Positions 1 to 17,000 of a DNA stretch of 64,000 bases are shown here, piece by piece. The DNA is taken from assembly GCA_016858145.1 (NCBI GenBank), contig JAEHOE010000190.1:118347-182346 (forward strand). The letters run 5' to 3'. Under the pieces are notes generated by a model. That model made no database searches. It was given only the letters and a program-made list of their open reading frames with translations, and had not been told where the DNA came from. Every line of letters begins with the position of its first letter. Within the stretch, counting starts at the first letter, position 1. Source of the DNA: Edaphochlamys debaryana (taxonomy: Eukaryota; Chlorophyta; Chlorophyceae; Chlamydomonadales). The translations under genes were made by a program, and so were the position numbers.

Positions 1-762
1 GCGGCGGCGGCGGCGGCGGCCTGGGCGGTCTCGGCGGCGGCGGCGGGTACGGCGGCGGCGGGCTCGACGGCGGCGACCTCCGCATGGGCCCCGGCGGCGG
101 CGGCGGCGGCGGGCTCGGCGGCTTGGCAGGCCTCGGCGGCGGCGACGTCAGGCTGGAGCTGGACCTGCTCCGTGGCGTCGGTGGCGGCGGCGGCGGCAGG
201 GGTGGCGGCGGCGGCGGCGGCAACGGCGGCGGCGGCCTCAACGTTTCCCAGGCGGAGCTGCAGATGCTGCAGGGGCTGGGCTCGTTTGGCGGCCTGGGCG
301 GCGGCGGCGGGCTCGGCGGCCGAGGGGGCCTAAACGTGAGCCCGGGGGCTGGGGCATCTAGACCAGGGTGCATGTCATGTGCCTAGGCCCACCTGGGCCC
401 ACCTGGGCCCACCTAGGCCCACCTGATGCCCTGCCGCTGGCTACGTGCCACCTCCTCTTGCCTGCTCCGCGCCGTCAGTGACCCACTCTCTGTCTTCACA
501 AGCCTCCGGCCTTTGCCGTCGGCCCGTCGCCCTGCCATGGGAGGTGCCAGAGATCTGCCGCCTGCTCCCGCCCCACCCCTAATCCCTCTCCCCCCTGATC
601 CCCTCCCCTCCCCCTCCCCCCCCCTGTCAGGTCGGGCAGCTGGGTGTGCTGCAGCAGCAGGCCGCCCTCAAGCAGCTGGCGGCCGACCCGGGGCTGTACC
701 GGGGCCTCAGCGAGGAGCTGGCGCACCTGCTCACCGCGGTGGACCCCTCGGGCGGCTACTGA
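1..762 (+). CDS. Poly-glycine protein, C-terminal part (5' end outside window)
   Basis: Two exons are visible: about 3-335 (open from the window edge) and 631-762, joined in phase 0 across an intron with a GTGAG donor at 336 and a TGTCAG acceptor at 625-630. The first exon encodes long Gly runs with a few Leu, Tyr and Asp, then a more normal stretch containing SQAELQMLQGLGSFGG. The last exon encodes a Gln/Leu/Ala helix (VGQLGVLQQQAALKQLAA) and ends LLTAVDPSGGY before TGA at 760-762. I do not recognise the family. The Gly-rich region suggests a disordered or structural protein, but that is inference. The 3' end of the last exon is repeated in the flank (see next entry). The reading frame is well supported by the shared phase and the natural C-terminus; the function is unknown. 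Confidence 0.6.
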
Positions 763-1119
763 GCGCTGGCGCGGTAGATAGCTTGGCCTCGAGCTTCAGG
801 AACCAGCAAGCACCTGCTCACCGCGGTGGACCCCTCGGGCGGCTACTGACCTCGCGCTCCTCACTCCTCGGCGAGATAGCCAGCCTGCTAGCTAGCTAGC
901 TGGCTGGCTGGCCCCTTGCGGGATCCGGCCTGCGGGCGGCTGGAGCGGCAGGGAGCGCGGAGCCACCGCACCTGTGCACGGCAGTGGACCCGGCGGGCGG
1001 CTAGTAAGCCGGCTGGCTGGCTAGCTCGGCCGTCACCCAGCCGGCTGGTCCCCACAACGGCAGCTTTGGTGGAGGGACTCATCTGCCCACCGCGGTGGAC
1101 CCCTCGGGCGGCTGCTACT
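724..1119 (+). repeat. Echoes of the terminal codons and stop of the poly-Gly gene
   Basis: The 39 bases at 724-762 (last 12 codons plus TGA) recur exactly at 811-849. Diverged copies lie at about 968-1002 and 1083-1119. All still spell a version of HLxTAVDPxGG, and the first two keep the stop in the same place. The spacers carry AGCT/GGCT microsatellite runs (about 889-912 and 1010-1024). They lie downstream of the real stop and so would be 3' UTR or flank. Confidence 0.85.
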
Positions 1120-2425
1120 TAGCTAGCCAGCTGCAGGGCCCGGCCCTGAGCCAGGCCCTGAGCCGAGCGGAACGCCGGTGGATGGCTCCCTCGCGGAGGG
1201 TGCCTTCGAGGCCGCTCTAGGCGGGGTTGCACGCAGGGGTGGGGGAAGGGGCCCCCCATGTGTTTGGGGCGTGGGTGTCGGGGGCAGCGGGGCACGCTTG
1301 ATGCTGGCACGTGGGGGAGGGCCCCCGGGGGCTGGGGGGTTGTTTGGGGGCAGGACGGCGGCGGGAGACTCACACTGTGGAGAACTGCGCGGGTTGCATG
1401 CAGCCCCCGGTGGCATGCAGTTCCAAAACTGCATGGGCCATGGGCCGAGAACCCCCCGAGCACCCATTGCTCCGGACGCACTGATTGACGGGGCAGGCCA
1501 GGCCAGGGCGGTTGGCGTTGTGGCTTGGGAAACGCGCGGTTTGAACGTCTTGACTTTTGGGATCGGGACATTGCGCGGATCGATGGAGGGCAAGGTGCTT
1601 GGCCTTTGCGACCGGAACGTGTCGACATTGCTTGTGCAGAAACCATGCGGTCTGGACAGCGCGGTTTGCCGTGCTGCGGTGGCCGGACTGCGCTGGCCTC
1701 GTCAACGGCACCTTGACATGAGGCATGTGGCCTGGGTGAACCGGGTGGTAGCGTGAGGGGTTTGGAGGCGGGGTCACAAACCGGCAACAGGACAAGGTAT
1801 CGATGTTGGGCGCAGACTGTCCGGGCCGCGGCTCGGATGATGCCTCTTTTGCTGCTTTAGCGTTGCGCTTCGCCTGCCTGCCATGTGGCACCAGTCAGGC
1901 TCGAGGCGTGCGCCGTGATGTACGGATACGGTGCCTTGCTAGCAAAGCGCTGCTCTGCCCTCGATAGCGGGCGGGCGAACGATGGTGGATCGAGTGTGGC
2001 CACGGTATGGTCGATTGAACATCTGTCTGTCTGTCTGAAGTCTGAAGGGCCGGCACGTGTGTACGGCTCGGCACCCGGCACCGAAGGATTGGTCGGTCCA
2101 TATCTAGGGGCTTGCAGTACCCCGGTGGTTCCTGCACTTGAAGACAGGGGCTGAACTTGTGGACGTGAAGGTGCTCATAAGCCCGGTGCGGACACCAGTG
2201 CCGAGGCGCGGGGGAAGAAGCGTGGTCACAGGTGTTGGTGTCCGGTCTGTCGCTGAGCGCGACAGGAGCACCGGGGTGTGGGATCGGGGACGACTCAAAT
2301 GGGACTGCGCGTGACTGGCCGTGCAGGGTGTATGGAACTGCGAACTGCGAAGTGGGGGCTCTCCGGACTCTCTGGTCCTGGGTTCGTGGGTTGACCGCTG
2401 ACAGGCGGCGGGACCCTCGAGGGCC

Positions 2426-2714
2426 GACAGCTAACTGCAGTGCCCGCCTCGCCCAAACATTGAGCCACGCGTTATACGTTTGGATGCTCCTTGATCGCAT
2501 CAACATGGAGTACCAAGTCTTACACCTTGAATTGTGTAGGAGGGTCTATGGCCTCGTGGACCCCCTCCTTGGCTCATCATAGAATGCCCACCCTGCCGCT
2601 CCCCCCGTTCTCGTTCCCTGTTCTCGTAATAACCCAGCATCCGCGTTCAGCGACAGCCCATGAGGACTAACAGTCAACTGCACTGCCCGCCTCGCCCCAA
2701 ACCTGAGCCACGCG
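2426..2714. repeat. Diverged ~45-bp repeat pair
   Basis: Segments 2426-2470 and 2669-2714 share the core TGCCCGCCTCGCCC and the downstream GAGCCACGCG, about 85-90% identical by eye, as direct repeats about 243 bp apart. Origin unknown. Confidence 0.6.
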
Positions 2715-2764
2715 CCTGAGCCACTTCTAATCACGACCTCGTCCTTTCGACCATGACCGGCCCC

Positions 2765-2769
2765 TTACA
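2765..2769 (-). terminator. Candidate poly(A) signal (UGUAA) of the transporter gene
   Basis: TTACA on the plus strand reads UGUAA in the minus-strand transcript, the usual green-algal poly(A) motif. It is the first one below the stop at 3437, implying a 3' UTR of about 670 nt. Confidence 0.45.
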
Positions 2770-3436
2770 ATGCGTCGTGTGCAGGGTCCGTGACCCCGCA
2801 TCGCCCCCACAACGCGCTCGGCAAGCGCCCAGGTCAGCACCCCAACCCACCCCGCCATGCGTCCGTGCTTGCAGGCAGGCGTCTCTCGCCACCGCTTCGC
2901 TTGCCCACTCCAGCCAAGCTCACCCCTCGCGCTCGACCGCTCCGTGACCCCTGCATTTGGATACCGTACTGTGCTCGCTCGAGAGTCAAGCTCGCTCCCA
3001 GGCCGCCGCATTGCACGTTTGCTTTGGACCCAAGCCGCTGACTGCGCCCAGGCGTCCCCACCTACCCCGACTTCTCTCGGCCTCTCTCCAGGCCGGACGG
3101 CAATCCTCTCTGGGACACACACGAGTCAGCAACCTCGCCCAGTCCTAACCCAGCCTGCAGCAGCCTAAACCCCCGAGGCCTCCGCCTCACGCGCTCCTCA
3201 CAAGAACTACACTGCTCGGCCCCCGCACAGACCGCGAGGATCAACCAATCAGTCGTTAGGCTGGTCCTCTTCTAGGCTTGTACACTGGCCACCTCTAGCC
3301 ATACGCGGCTCTGACGCGGCTCGGCGTGCCGCCCTAACAAGACCGACTGGCCATAGGCGGCTTTGTGTAAGCCGCGAGCGGTCCGGCAAAGGCCGGACCG
3401 CGCAGCGCCGCTAGTGGCGCTAAGCTGTGGAGCCGC

Positions 3437-6400
3437 TCAGTCGAAGAGCCTCTCCCCGCGAGCAAAGAAGTTGAACACGAGCATGGCCTGGGGGGGGCGG
3501 GGGGGGGGGAGGGGCGACACGAGGTGGCACACGTCAGGACGGGGGAGGACGGGGGCAGAGGAAGCAGGATAGGCGCTGCATGGAAGACCAGGCCCCTTTT
3601 GCAATCCGTCCGCACCACGAACCCCGCCTACACCTCCTCACAGCCCCCGCCTAGACCCCTACCCCCCGCGCTACGCCACTTGCAACACTTCAATGTGTCC
3701 TCCCGATCCCCCCCGACCTCCTTACACACGAACACTGCAGCCCCCCCCCCCCAACCCCACAGCAGGCCCACACATGGCCCGCCTACTGCTTACGCCCCTT
3801 CCCTTTCCCCTTTCCCCCGCCGCCCAACCCCACAGCAGCCCCGCACCTGCAGGCAGATGGCCGCCGACACCGCGTGCGCCGTGTACCAGCCCGCCACGTT
3901 GTCCGCCCCCCCCGAGGCGTCCAGGATGTAGCCCGTCACCGCCACCCCGATGACCCCCGACACGGTGCCGGCGGTGTTGGAGATGCCCATCACCATGCCG
4001 GCGTACCTGGGGGTTGGGGGTTGGGGGGGAAGGGGGTTGTCTGAAGCAGATAAGCGGGAGAGCGTCTAGTTGTTAGTGGGATTGCCGGGGGAAGGGGGAA
4101 GGGGGGAGGAGGAGAAGGGGGGAGGGGGTCGGGAAAAGGGTGGGGGTTGGTAGGGGACTGCGGGTTTACCGGTAGGTTGCGGAGCGGGGGTGAGGCAACG
4201 GGGAAGGGTTAGGGGTGGGCTGTGCCCCTCTGCTGTCCCTGCCATGCGCAAGCTTTAGTTCCATCCCCTCCTATCACCAGCCCGCTGCCGCCAAACCTCC
4301 TCAAGAGCCCTTCCTGGCCCCCACAAGCCACAACCCGACTCATGTGGCGGCCAAGCTGAGCCGGGCCCAGACTTCACCTAGTCTCCCTTGGGCCCCTCCC
4401 GACCCCGCTCCTCCCTTGGGCGCAATGCCCATGTGGGTCGCCGAGAAGCCTGCCGTCCCCGCCCGCCCCGGGCCCAGGCCCCATCTGGGCCCCGCCCCGC
4501 CCTGGGCCCACCGAGGCCCCGCCCAGGCCCCGCTCTCTCACTTGGGCGCAATGTCCATGTGGTTGACGGAGAAGCCTCCGCGGCTGAAGCCCAGGCAGCC
4601 CAGCGTGAGCGTGGTCACTGCCACTCCGTAGGCAATGCCGTGGCTGCCGGCCCCCGGCATTAGCATGAGCGCAATGGCCGAGGACACAAAGCCCAGCGTG
4701 TTGACGGCCTTGCGGGCGGTGGCGGTGGAGTTGCGGCGCTTGAGGATGAGCCAGTCGCCCGCCCAGCCGCCCACGTTGGACATGAGGAACATGACCAGGT
4801 ACGGCACGGTCTTGGCGCCGCCCAGGCTCGACAGCTCCACCTGTACGGCAGGGGTACGGCAGGGGTACGGCAGGGAGGGAGGGGGCGCCGGGGAGGGGGT
4901 TGAGGGAGTGCAGTGGGCGTAGAGAGGGAACAGCCGGTGGGTGGTTGAGAGGTGTGGAGCGGGGGTGAGAGGTCGACGGGTGCCGTCCAGGGGCGGTTGG
5001 GGCGTTGGGACGGAGGGCAGTATCGGCCGGCGTGTCCGAGGGCCACTCCTACCGCCCGCCCAACACGTGGTCGAAAATTACTACAAACATCAGTACGTGG
5101 AAAGCCACCCCGTGATGGCTTGCTGCCCAAACCCCTTCACCAAACACCCCAGCATTGCCCGCCTGCCTCGCCCCCGGCCTCCCCTTCCCTCTGCCTCCCT
5201 AGCCCCAAACCCCGCAATCCCTCCGACCTTGAGCACATGGTTGAAGCACGTGGGCAGCCAGTTCATGATGACTCCCCCCGCCTTATGATGCCATAACCCG
5301 TCTGAAAGCATATCTATATCGCCCCTCTAACCTTGAGCACATGGTTGAAGCACGTGGGCAGCCAGTTCATGATGACTCCCCCCGCCTTATGATACCATAA
5401 CCCGTCTGAAAGCATATCTACATCGCCCCTCTAACCTTGAGCACGTGGTTGAAGTAGGTGGGCAGCCAGTTCATGATGACGTAGAAGGCGTAGTGGAAGG
5501 AGAAGTTGTTTATGACGATGGCCCACACGGCGGCGCTGCCCATCATGCGGCGGTAGGGCGTGGGCGCGGGCCGGCCCTTGTGCCCGTGCGCGTGGCCGTG
5601 CGAGTGGCCGGGCTTCTCCATGTTGGACAGCGGGATGACGGTCTCCCTGTGTGGAAGCGGGGAAGGGAAGTAGGGCTGGGTTGAGTGGGATGTGGTAGGG
5701 AGGGGGGCAGTCCTTGTCGGGTCCGGGCCACAGGGGTTCAAGCTGGGGAGGAGCAGGAGGCAGATGCGGGGATAGAGCTTCCGAGCGTATTGGCACCTCC
5801 GCTGCTGCTGCTGCTGTTCTTGGTCCACCCGCAGCCTGGGCTGCACCCCAACCGGGTGATTAGGTGGCCGCGCAGGGCAGCATACCATAGTCCATACCCC
5901 AGCCACCCCAGCAGCTGCTGCTGCTGCTGCCGCCGCTGCCGCCGCCGCCCGCTGTCTGTCCGTGCCGCGGCCCGGGCCCCACGCCCCCAGCCCCCCAGCC
6001 CACCTGTGCGGGATGTCCCGGCCCACGATGAGCCACAGCACCAGCCAAGCAATGCCGAGCCCTCCCACCACCTGCAGGTCCGGGCAGGGCCAGGGGCAGG
6101 GCCAGGTGCGTCTTTGTTTCGCTCTCAACACACGGTAGATCACAGCACTGCCAGGGGCGTGCAGCAGAGGCACGCAGGGCAAGGCCGGACCACGGCAAGG
6201 TGGCCGTCAGCCCCAGCCCCGGCAACCCCGGGGGCGTACGCCCTTTTCCCGTGGCCTTGTCCAGACGTGCTCCCGCCGCTGCATGCCCCGGCGCTGCGTC
6301 CTGCTGATCCCAGGCCCCTGACCCACACACTCAGTCCCCGCGGTTCCCCCTTCAGCACCCTGTGGCCATGCACCACCCAAAGCAGCAGGCGCAGGGGCGT

Positions 6401-7569
6401 CCATCCCCACCGCCCCGCTCCCGGCCTTACGCAAGCACGGCCGCGCACAGCCGCCCCGCTCCTCCCACCGAAGGGGCCCCGCTCTGCCCCAAGCATTCGA
6501 CCCCGTTCCCCCCAGCGCAGCGGCCCCCGCTCCCACCGCCCCCCCCCGCTTCCACCGCTCCCCCCCACGCTGCCCCCACCTTGAGCAGCGACGCCGCTCC
6601 CAGTCGGTCTGAGAACCAGGGCAACACCAACATGGCAGACGCCGACCCCAGGTACATGCCAGAGGTGGTCAGCGACACGGCACGTGCACGCTCGTGGGGC
6701 GGGATCCACTGGGACAGCACCGTGTGGACGGCGGGGATGAGGAAGCCCTGGGCGATGCCCACGCACACGCGCGCCATACTGATGGCGAATGTGTGCCGAG
6801 CATCGGTGGGCGTGAGGATGGAGATGAGGGACCAGGATGCGAAGCAGAGGATCAGCATGATCCGGCCGCCGTACCGCTGGGCGGCCCATCCGCCCGGGAT
6901 CTGGGAGAGCGCATAGCCCCAGTAGAAGGCGGAGAGGACGGTGCCTTTGACGGACTCGTCGATGCCCGAGACCTTGGCCAGGTCTGTGAAGGCGATGGAG
7001 AAGCCCACGCGCTCCACGTAGGCCGTGAAGGTGGCGAAGAAGGTGGCGAAGACGATGACGTAGCGGGGCTCAATCCTGCAGGGTCGGGGGGTGGAGGGTG
7101 GGGTGGGTTGAGGGTGGGGTGGGGTGGGTTGAGGGTGGGTTGAGGGTGGGGTGGGATGGGGTGGGGAGAGCGGGCAAGCGGCCAGCTGATGTGGGACAGA
7201 GGCTGGGCACTTTCCCGGCGGTATAAAGCAGGCAGGTAGGTCGTTTGTGGGCGTGTGGGTAAGAAACACGGGGGTCGCCCCGTGGCGGGTCTGGACGGGC
7301 AAACAGCGCGACAGACCGCGGCTGCGGCGGGGTCGAAGTCTGGCACCTGGGAGTTGCTGGGTCTTTGTGCTCCCAGGCACAATTCACGTCCCTGGTTATG
7401 TGTCCCTGCTGCTGGGGCGCTCCCGGGGCTGGGCTGACCGAAGACGTCTTCGTTCCATCCGCAAGGGAGGTCGCCAGTCGCGCAAAGCCGGGGCAGAGGA
7501 TGGGCACGTCACAGGATCACTACACTTGACTCGAGCGCACCTGTATCGTCGCGAACTGGCGACAGTCAT
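3437..7569 (-). CDS. SLC17/PHT4-type anion (phosphate) transporter, MFS
   Basis: Seven exons give about 437 aa: 7569-7541, 7075-6580, 6071-6004, 5646-5436, 4840-4542, 4006-3847, 3487-3437. All phases agree. Exon 2 starts IEPRYVIVFATFF and carries the first membrane helices and the MFS loop GGWAAQRYGGR, then WIPPHERARAVS, typical of SLC17/PHT4/ANTR transporters. Exon 4 has a His-rich loop (GHSHGHAHGHKG) and NWLPTYFNHVL. Later exons carry FLMSNVGGWAGDW, SRGGFSVNHMDIAPK and YAGMVMGISNTAG, and the C-terminus FFARGERLFD matches the family's usual ending. Family members move inorganic phosphate or other organic anions, often coupled to Na+ or H+, in plastid, Golgi or plasma membranes. The ATG at 7569 leaves only about 10 residues before the conserved region, so no plastid transit peptide is evident; an upstream in-frame extension begins at a TTG only. 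Intron 4 contains two extra copies of the exon-4 end. Substrate is not determinable here. Confidence 0.88.
5226..5433 (-). repeat. Two 104-bp echoes of the exon-4 end and donor in the transporter intron
   Basis: Units 5226-5329 and 5330-5433 are nearly identical to each other. Each starts with a copy of the last ~45 bases of exon 4 (NWLPTCFNHVLK, against NWLPTYFNHVLK in the exon) plus its donor flank, then about 60 bp of shared intron sequence. They sit immediately downstream of the real junction at 5436. Confidence 0.9.
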
Positions 7570-12597
<5,028 letters not shown>

Positions 12598-14062
12598 GGT
12601 CGCTGGTTGAGCGTAATGTCCGAGGCTAATTCTAGATGCTTGTGAGGCACGGCTCTGCGCTTGCGCTGTACGCGACGGCTAGGCGGTAAGTGGTGCTAGG
12701 TTCAGCGTTGTGTGTTATCCGGCGGGGCCAATTGAGCGAGCGCGCGAGAAGGGCTTTTCTCTAGTCTCGCGCGAAACGCCATCCCCACGTCAGAGTCAGC
12801 GCGTCGCCTACGTCAGAGCGGCCTCCGAGACACGCTGACTGGGCTGCAATTGAACGCTACGACCCAGCGCCAGCTCGATAGCGAGCCGCGCACACGCGCT
12901 GGCCAACGTCGCTCCGCCTTGCCAACGTCTCTCCGCCTTCAGAGCTTCCCCGGGGACGCGTTGGCCAGGCACGTACAGCTCCGCCACACGACACGCTACC
13001 CAGCACAAGTGACAGCGCCCGCAATCGTCCTGTTTACTCGTTTCAAGCGGGGCCCAACTGACACCGTGGCTCGGGGATCTTGGCGGGCCCAGCGCCAGGC
13101 GTGGCGCCCTCGACTTCTCACAGGGCTGCCGAGCAGCCGAGCTTGTTTGAGCTGGCCCTGCCCCTCAGCCTACGAGCTGTGCTGTGACTCTCAGCCCCCT
13201 TCATACCGCCTTCATACCTGCGCACACTTGCGCTTGCCCTTGGCTCCTGGACACGGTGGCGGCCAGCCCCACAAGCCCCGCTCAGCCCACGCGTCGCGTG
13301 CGCCCGTTGTCACCCCTAGCCCGACGGCCGCAGCAAACCGGTGCGACCGTCAACATGTTAACCAGCGCAAGGCAGCCTGAGCCTCGTCCTCCTCGTCTGC
13401 GCCGTCCCCGTCCTAACACACGTAGCCCTCTCACACCGGGCACCAGCCCCTAGGCTCCCGAAACACTCTGCGCTCCCACTCCGCCATCTTGCTGCCGAGT
13501 AGTACTTAGTTGCACGCTGGGTTCTGGGGCCTACCTTGAGCGTTCGTAGAGGCAGCTCCGCCAGCCTGCCGTACGGTCGACCCGACTACACCTCCTGGCA
13601 CGCGTCATGCTTCTTTCCCCCAGCTCACACCTTCACACACTGCACTGCACTATGTAGCTTTAGGCGTCCTGGGCCTCGGCACCACGAGATGGCATAGGAA
13701 AGATAAGTGGCGTGTCCGGAGCTCCGGACGTGGTGCGTGGTGCGGCCCCTAGGATCCCCCGTGCGGTTGCTTGTTCTTGCCTGTCGCTCTACCTCTCCCT
13801 GCGAGCATGGAAACCCCTCTCAGCTGCATCACCACTGGATCACACAGGAACAATCCGTGCTTGCACGGTCAGCCCGCTCGCGCGCATCACTGTCATGGTT
13901 GTCAACCTCTCTGAACTCGCAGCACTCGACTTCTGATGCGCACAACCCACCCCACGTTTCCAAGTTCCGTTCGGACTGCTTCCGCAAGCTTGGGTGGCAC
14001 CCCTGCTGGGGCCGTGCCCCCGTTGCTTGCTCTGCTAGCCACGAGACCACAGCCGCATGCCT
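12598..14062. other. Intergenic: HPPD-1 promoter side and RAP-gene 3' flank
   Basis: No gene supported. The HPPD-1 promoter and 5' UTR should lie from 12598 upward and the RAP gene 3' UTR from 14062 downward. I found no clear UGUAA motif for the RAP gene here. Plus-strand frames are open for long stretches but have no credible start, splice or composition signature. Confidence 0.5.
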
Positions 14063-17000
14063 TCACGCCCCTGCCGCCGCCCCCTCCAGCCCCAGCAGGC
14101 GGCACAAGAGCGCCTCCTGCGCCGCCGGCCCCTGGCCAACCCACTGCCAGTACGGCACACATAGCACATTGCCGTACCCAAAGACCCGCGCCAGCTGGCG
14201 GTTGCGCAGCTCGGTGGGCCCGTCCACGGCCGTGGGGTCGCGGGGGCGGTTGGCGAGGAAGTGGCTCGGTCCGTCCACCTCCACCGCCACACGCCGCCCG
14301 CCCGCCAGCTCCACCACGACGTCCGCAGCCCTCCCCAGCCCCGGCACTACCGGCCCTCGCTCCACCGACGCTATCGCGCCGCCGGGGCCCGGGCCGGGCC
14401 CGGGGCCCAACCGCTCGGCGGCCAACCGCTCCAGGGCCGACACCACCTGGCGCTCCAGGTCCGACGATTTGACTTCCTCCACCGCATGCTTCTCGGCAGC
14501 CTCCCTGGCCAAGCACAGCAGCGAGCCCGGCCGGCCGTCGCCGGCCCCCAGGATGCGCTGCAGCTCGCCGCCGCCCACGTGCGCCAGCTCCAGCTGCGTG
14601 TACCACACCTGGGACGCCTCCAATTCCTTGATCGCCGCGGCGCCCTCCGCGTTCCACCGGCGCTCCGCCTCGCCCAGCAGCGGCGCCACAACGGCGCTGT
14701 GCCGGGCCAGCACGTCCGGGCCCATCACCGCCAGCGCCCACAGGCTGTTGCACAGGTCCTGCGCCTTGGCCTGCGCCGGGTCGCGCCGCAAGACCTCGCC
14801 CAGCCGCCCGGCCAGCGCATCCACCAGCCGCTCGTCGTACAGCCTCAGGTTGGCGAACGCCCACAGCAGGTTCGCGCAGTCCTGCGGCAGCGCGCCCTGC
14901 CGCAGCATGACCGCATCGTCCGCCGTCCGCTGCAGCAGTCCGCCCGATGTGGGTCGGTGCCGCACCAGCGCCAGCGCGTACCACAGGTGCGCCCAGTCCC
15001 AGGGGGTGCACCCGGCCATGCCCGCCGGCTGCTCCGCCGCCTCCACGGCCGCCGCGTACCAGGCCTGATCGCCGTAGCGCATCGTGCCCAGCGCCCAGAT
15101 CGAGTTGCCCGTGTTCTGCGGGTTGAAGCCCGCGAAGCGCCGGCGCACGCACTCCCCGCACAGCGCCTCCACCGCGCCGCCGTGCGCGCTGACCGAGGGC
15201 TGCGGCAGGAGAAGGGAGAGAAAGTGGGAGGGTAGTGGGTTGGCCAGGACCGCTGACGTGCCCGTGCCCACACGCAAACTGCGTTTTGGCAAGTAGCCAA
15301 GCCCCCCCTTGCCCCTCACCTGCAGCAGCGCCAGCTGCATGCCCGTGCCCGTGCCCATACAAGCGCCCTCTTTCCCCTCCGTCCTCCCACCAGCCCCCCG
15401 CCCCCTCCTCACCTGCAGCAGCGCCAGCGAGTACAGCGAGTTGGACAGCCCCTGCGCGTCCATGGCCGCCGCGGCCCTGCCCGCGGCGGCCGCCAGCGGG
15501 CGCAGCAGTCCCGGCCCCGTGTGCCCCAGCTGCGCGGCGCCCAGCAGCATGTTGGCCAGCGCCTGGGGCGTGAAGGCCTCGCCCGCGGCGCCCAGCTGTG
15601 AGACCACCGCCCGCACCAGGCCCTGTGCGTGGGTCCATGGGGGAAACAGGCTTAAGAACGCGGCTGGGATGGACTGAGGCGCCTGTGAGTACCGGAGCCC
15701 GGCGGCCCCAACCAGACCGGTGTCAAGGTGTCGCCGGCGTATACGCCGGCGTTAACAGCAACGCCGGCGTTAACAGCAACGCCGGCGTTAACAGCAACGG
15801 TGGCTTGAGGCCGTGCACAGGTTATGGTTGCAGGCTCTCAGCAGTCCCCCGCAACCACACAGGCGTTGCCCAGCACTACCAAGGCACCTGAGCACTCGGC
15901 AAGCGTGAGGCCGGCCATCAACCCACCTGCAGGTCCTCGGGCCGCGGCTTGTGCCCCACGTCCTCCGCCAGCTCGCCCAGGGCGTACAGCGCATTGGCCA
16001 GGTCCTGGCAGTTGGCCTGGCCCACCTGAGCCGTCAAACACCCCGTCAGGTGCCGCGTCAGACGCTCGTCACACAGCTGGAGCCGCGCGCACGCCAGCAG
16101 GATGTTGGAGCTGTGGCGGGCGCTGACGTCAGCGTTCGTGACTAATGCGGCTGACGTGGCGGCCAGCAGCAACGGCAAGTCGGTGCCGTACAGCACGTGC
16201 TGCCCCTCGGCGCTCCGGAGCGCCTCCGACAGCGACCACCACAGATTCGACAGCTCGTTGTCCTTCGCATCTCCTAGCAGCGCTCCGTCCTCGCGGCTAA
16301 GTCGCTGCAACAGCGCAGTCGCCAGTCCAGCGCCCCAGAACTTTGCTTTGGCGCAGGCGTGGAGCGGGATGGTGCAGTCCGCGGCGGCCTTGAGTTTGGC
16401 CACCAGCGGCAGGTAGGCTGCCGCCAGGAGGCTGAGGATGCGGTGGCTTTGGGCCGGGTCGGCTCCTCGCAAAGAGCCCAACTGCGCGGTCGCGGGCCGG
16501 TGGGGGAAGCTGGCTTAGAGGTTGTCTAGCTGATCTAACGGCGAGGTAGGGAATCGGACTGAGCCCCTCATAATCTGGCAGATCCAGAACCAGATCAGAC
16601 ACAGATCCAGATCCAGATCGCGCACCTGTCCTGCCCTGTTGAGCGCTGTGTTGATGGCGGTCTTGTAGCGGTCACGGGTCCATCCCGTCGCCTCCGCCTC
16701 CACCAGCGCCTCTAGCTCCCGCAGGTCCCCGCAATCCCTGATAGCCTGAATGGCCGCCGCACACCGGTTCCCGCCGCCGCGGGCGGAGGAGCCGACGCCG
16801 CGGCCACCCCGGGAGGAGGAGGTGCTACCGTTACCGCGGGAGGAGGAGGAGGAGGAGGAGGAGGAGGAGGAGGAGGAGGAGGAGGAAGAGCCGCCACCGC
16901 GGTAGAAGGCGCCACCGCCACCCCTCGAGGAGGAGGAGGAGGATGAGGAGGGTGAGGAGGAGGAGGAGGAGGAGGAGGCAGGCGGCGCCGAGGTGCTCCG

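Larger units (their letters stand above)
763..3436. other. Intergenic region between convergent genes
   Basis: No ORF here has a credible protein composition or splice context. It holds the 3' flank of the poly-Gly gene (with its echoes to about 1120) and the 3' UTR of the minus-strand transporter. A diverged pair of about 45-bp repeats lies at 2426-2470 and 2669-2714. From 1130 to 2400 I see only ordinary GC-rich sequence without clear structure. Confidence 0.6.

Noticed and set aside
1119..2506. Several 150-220-codon frames on both strands
   Set aside because: No family resemblance, no splice context, frames on both strands equally open; treated as noncoding.
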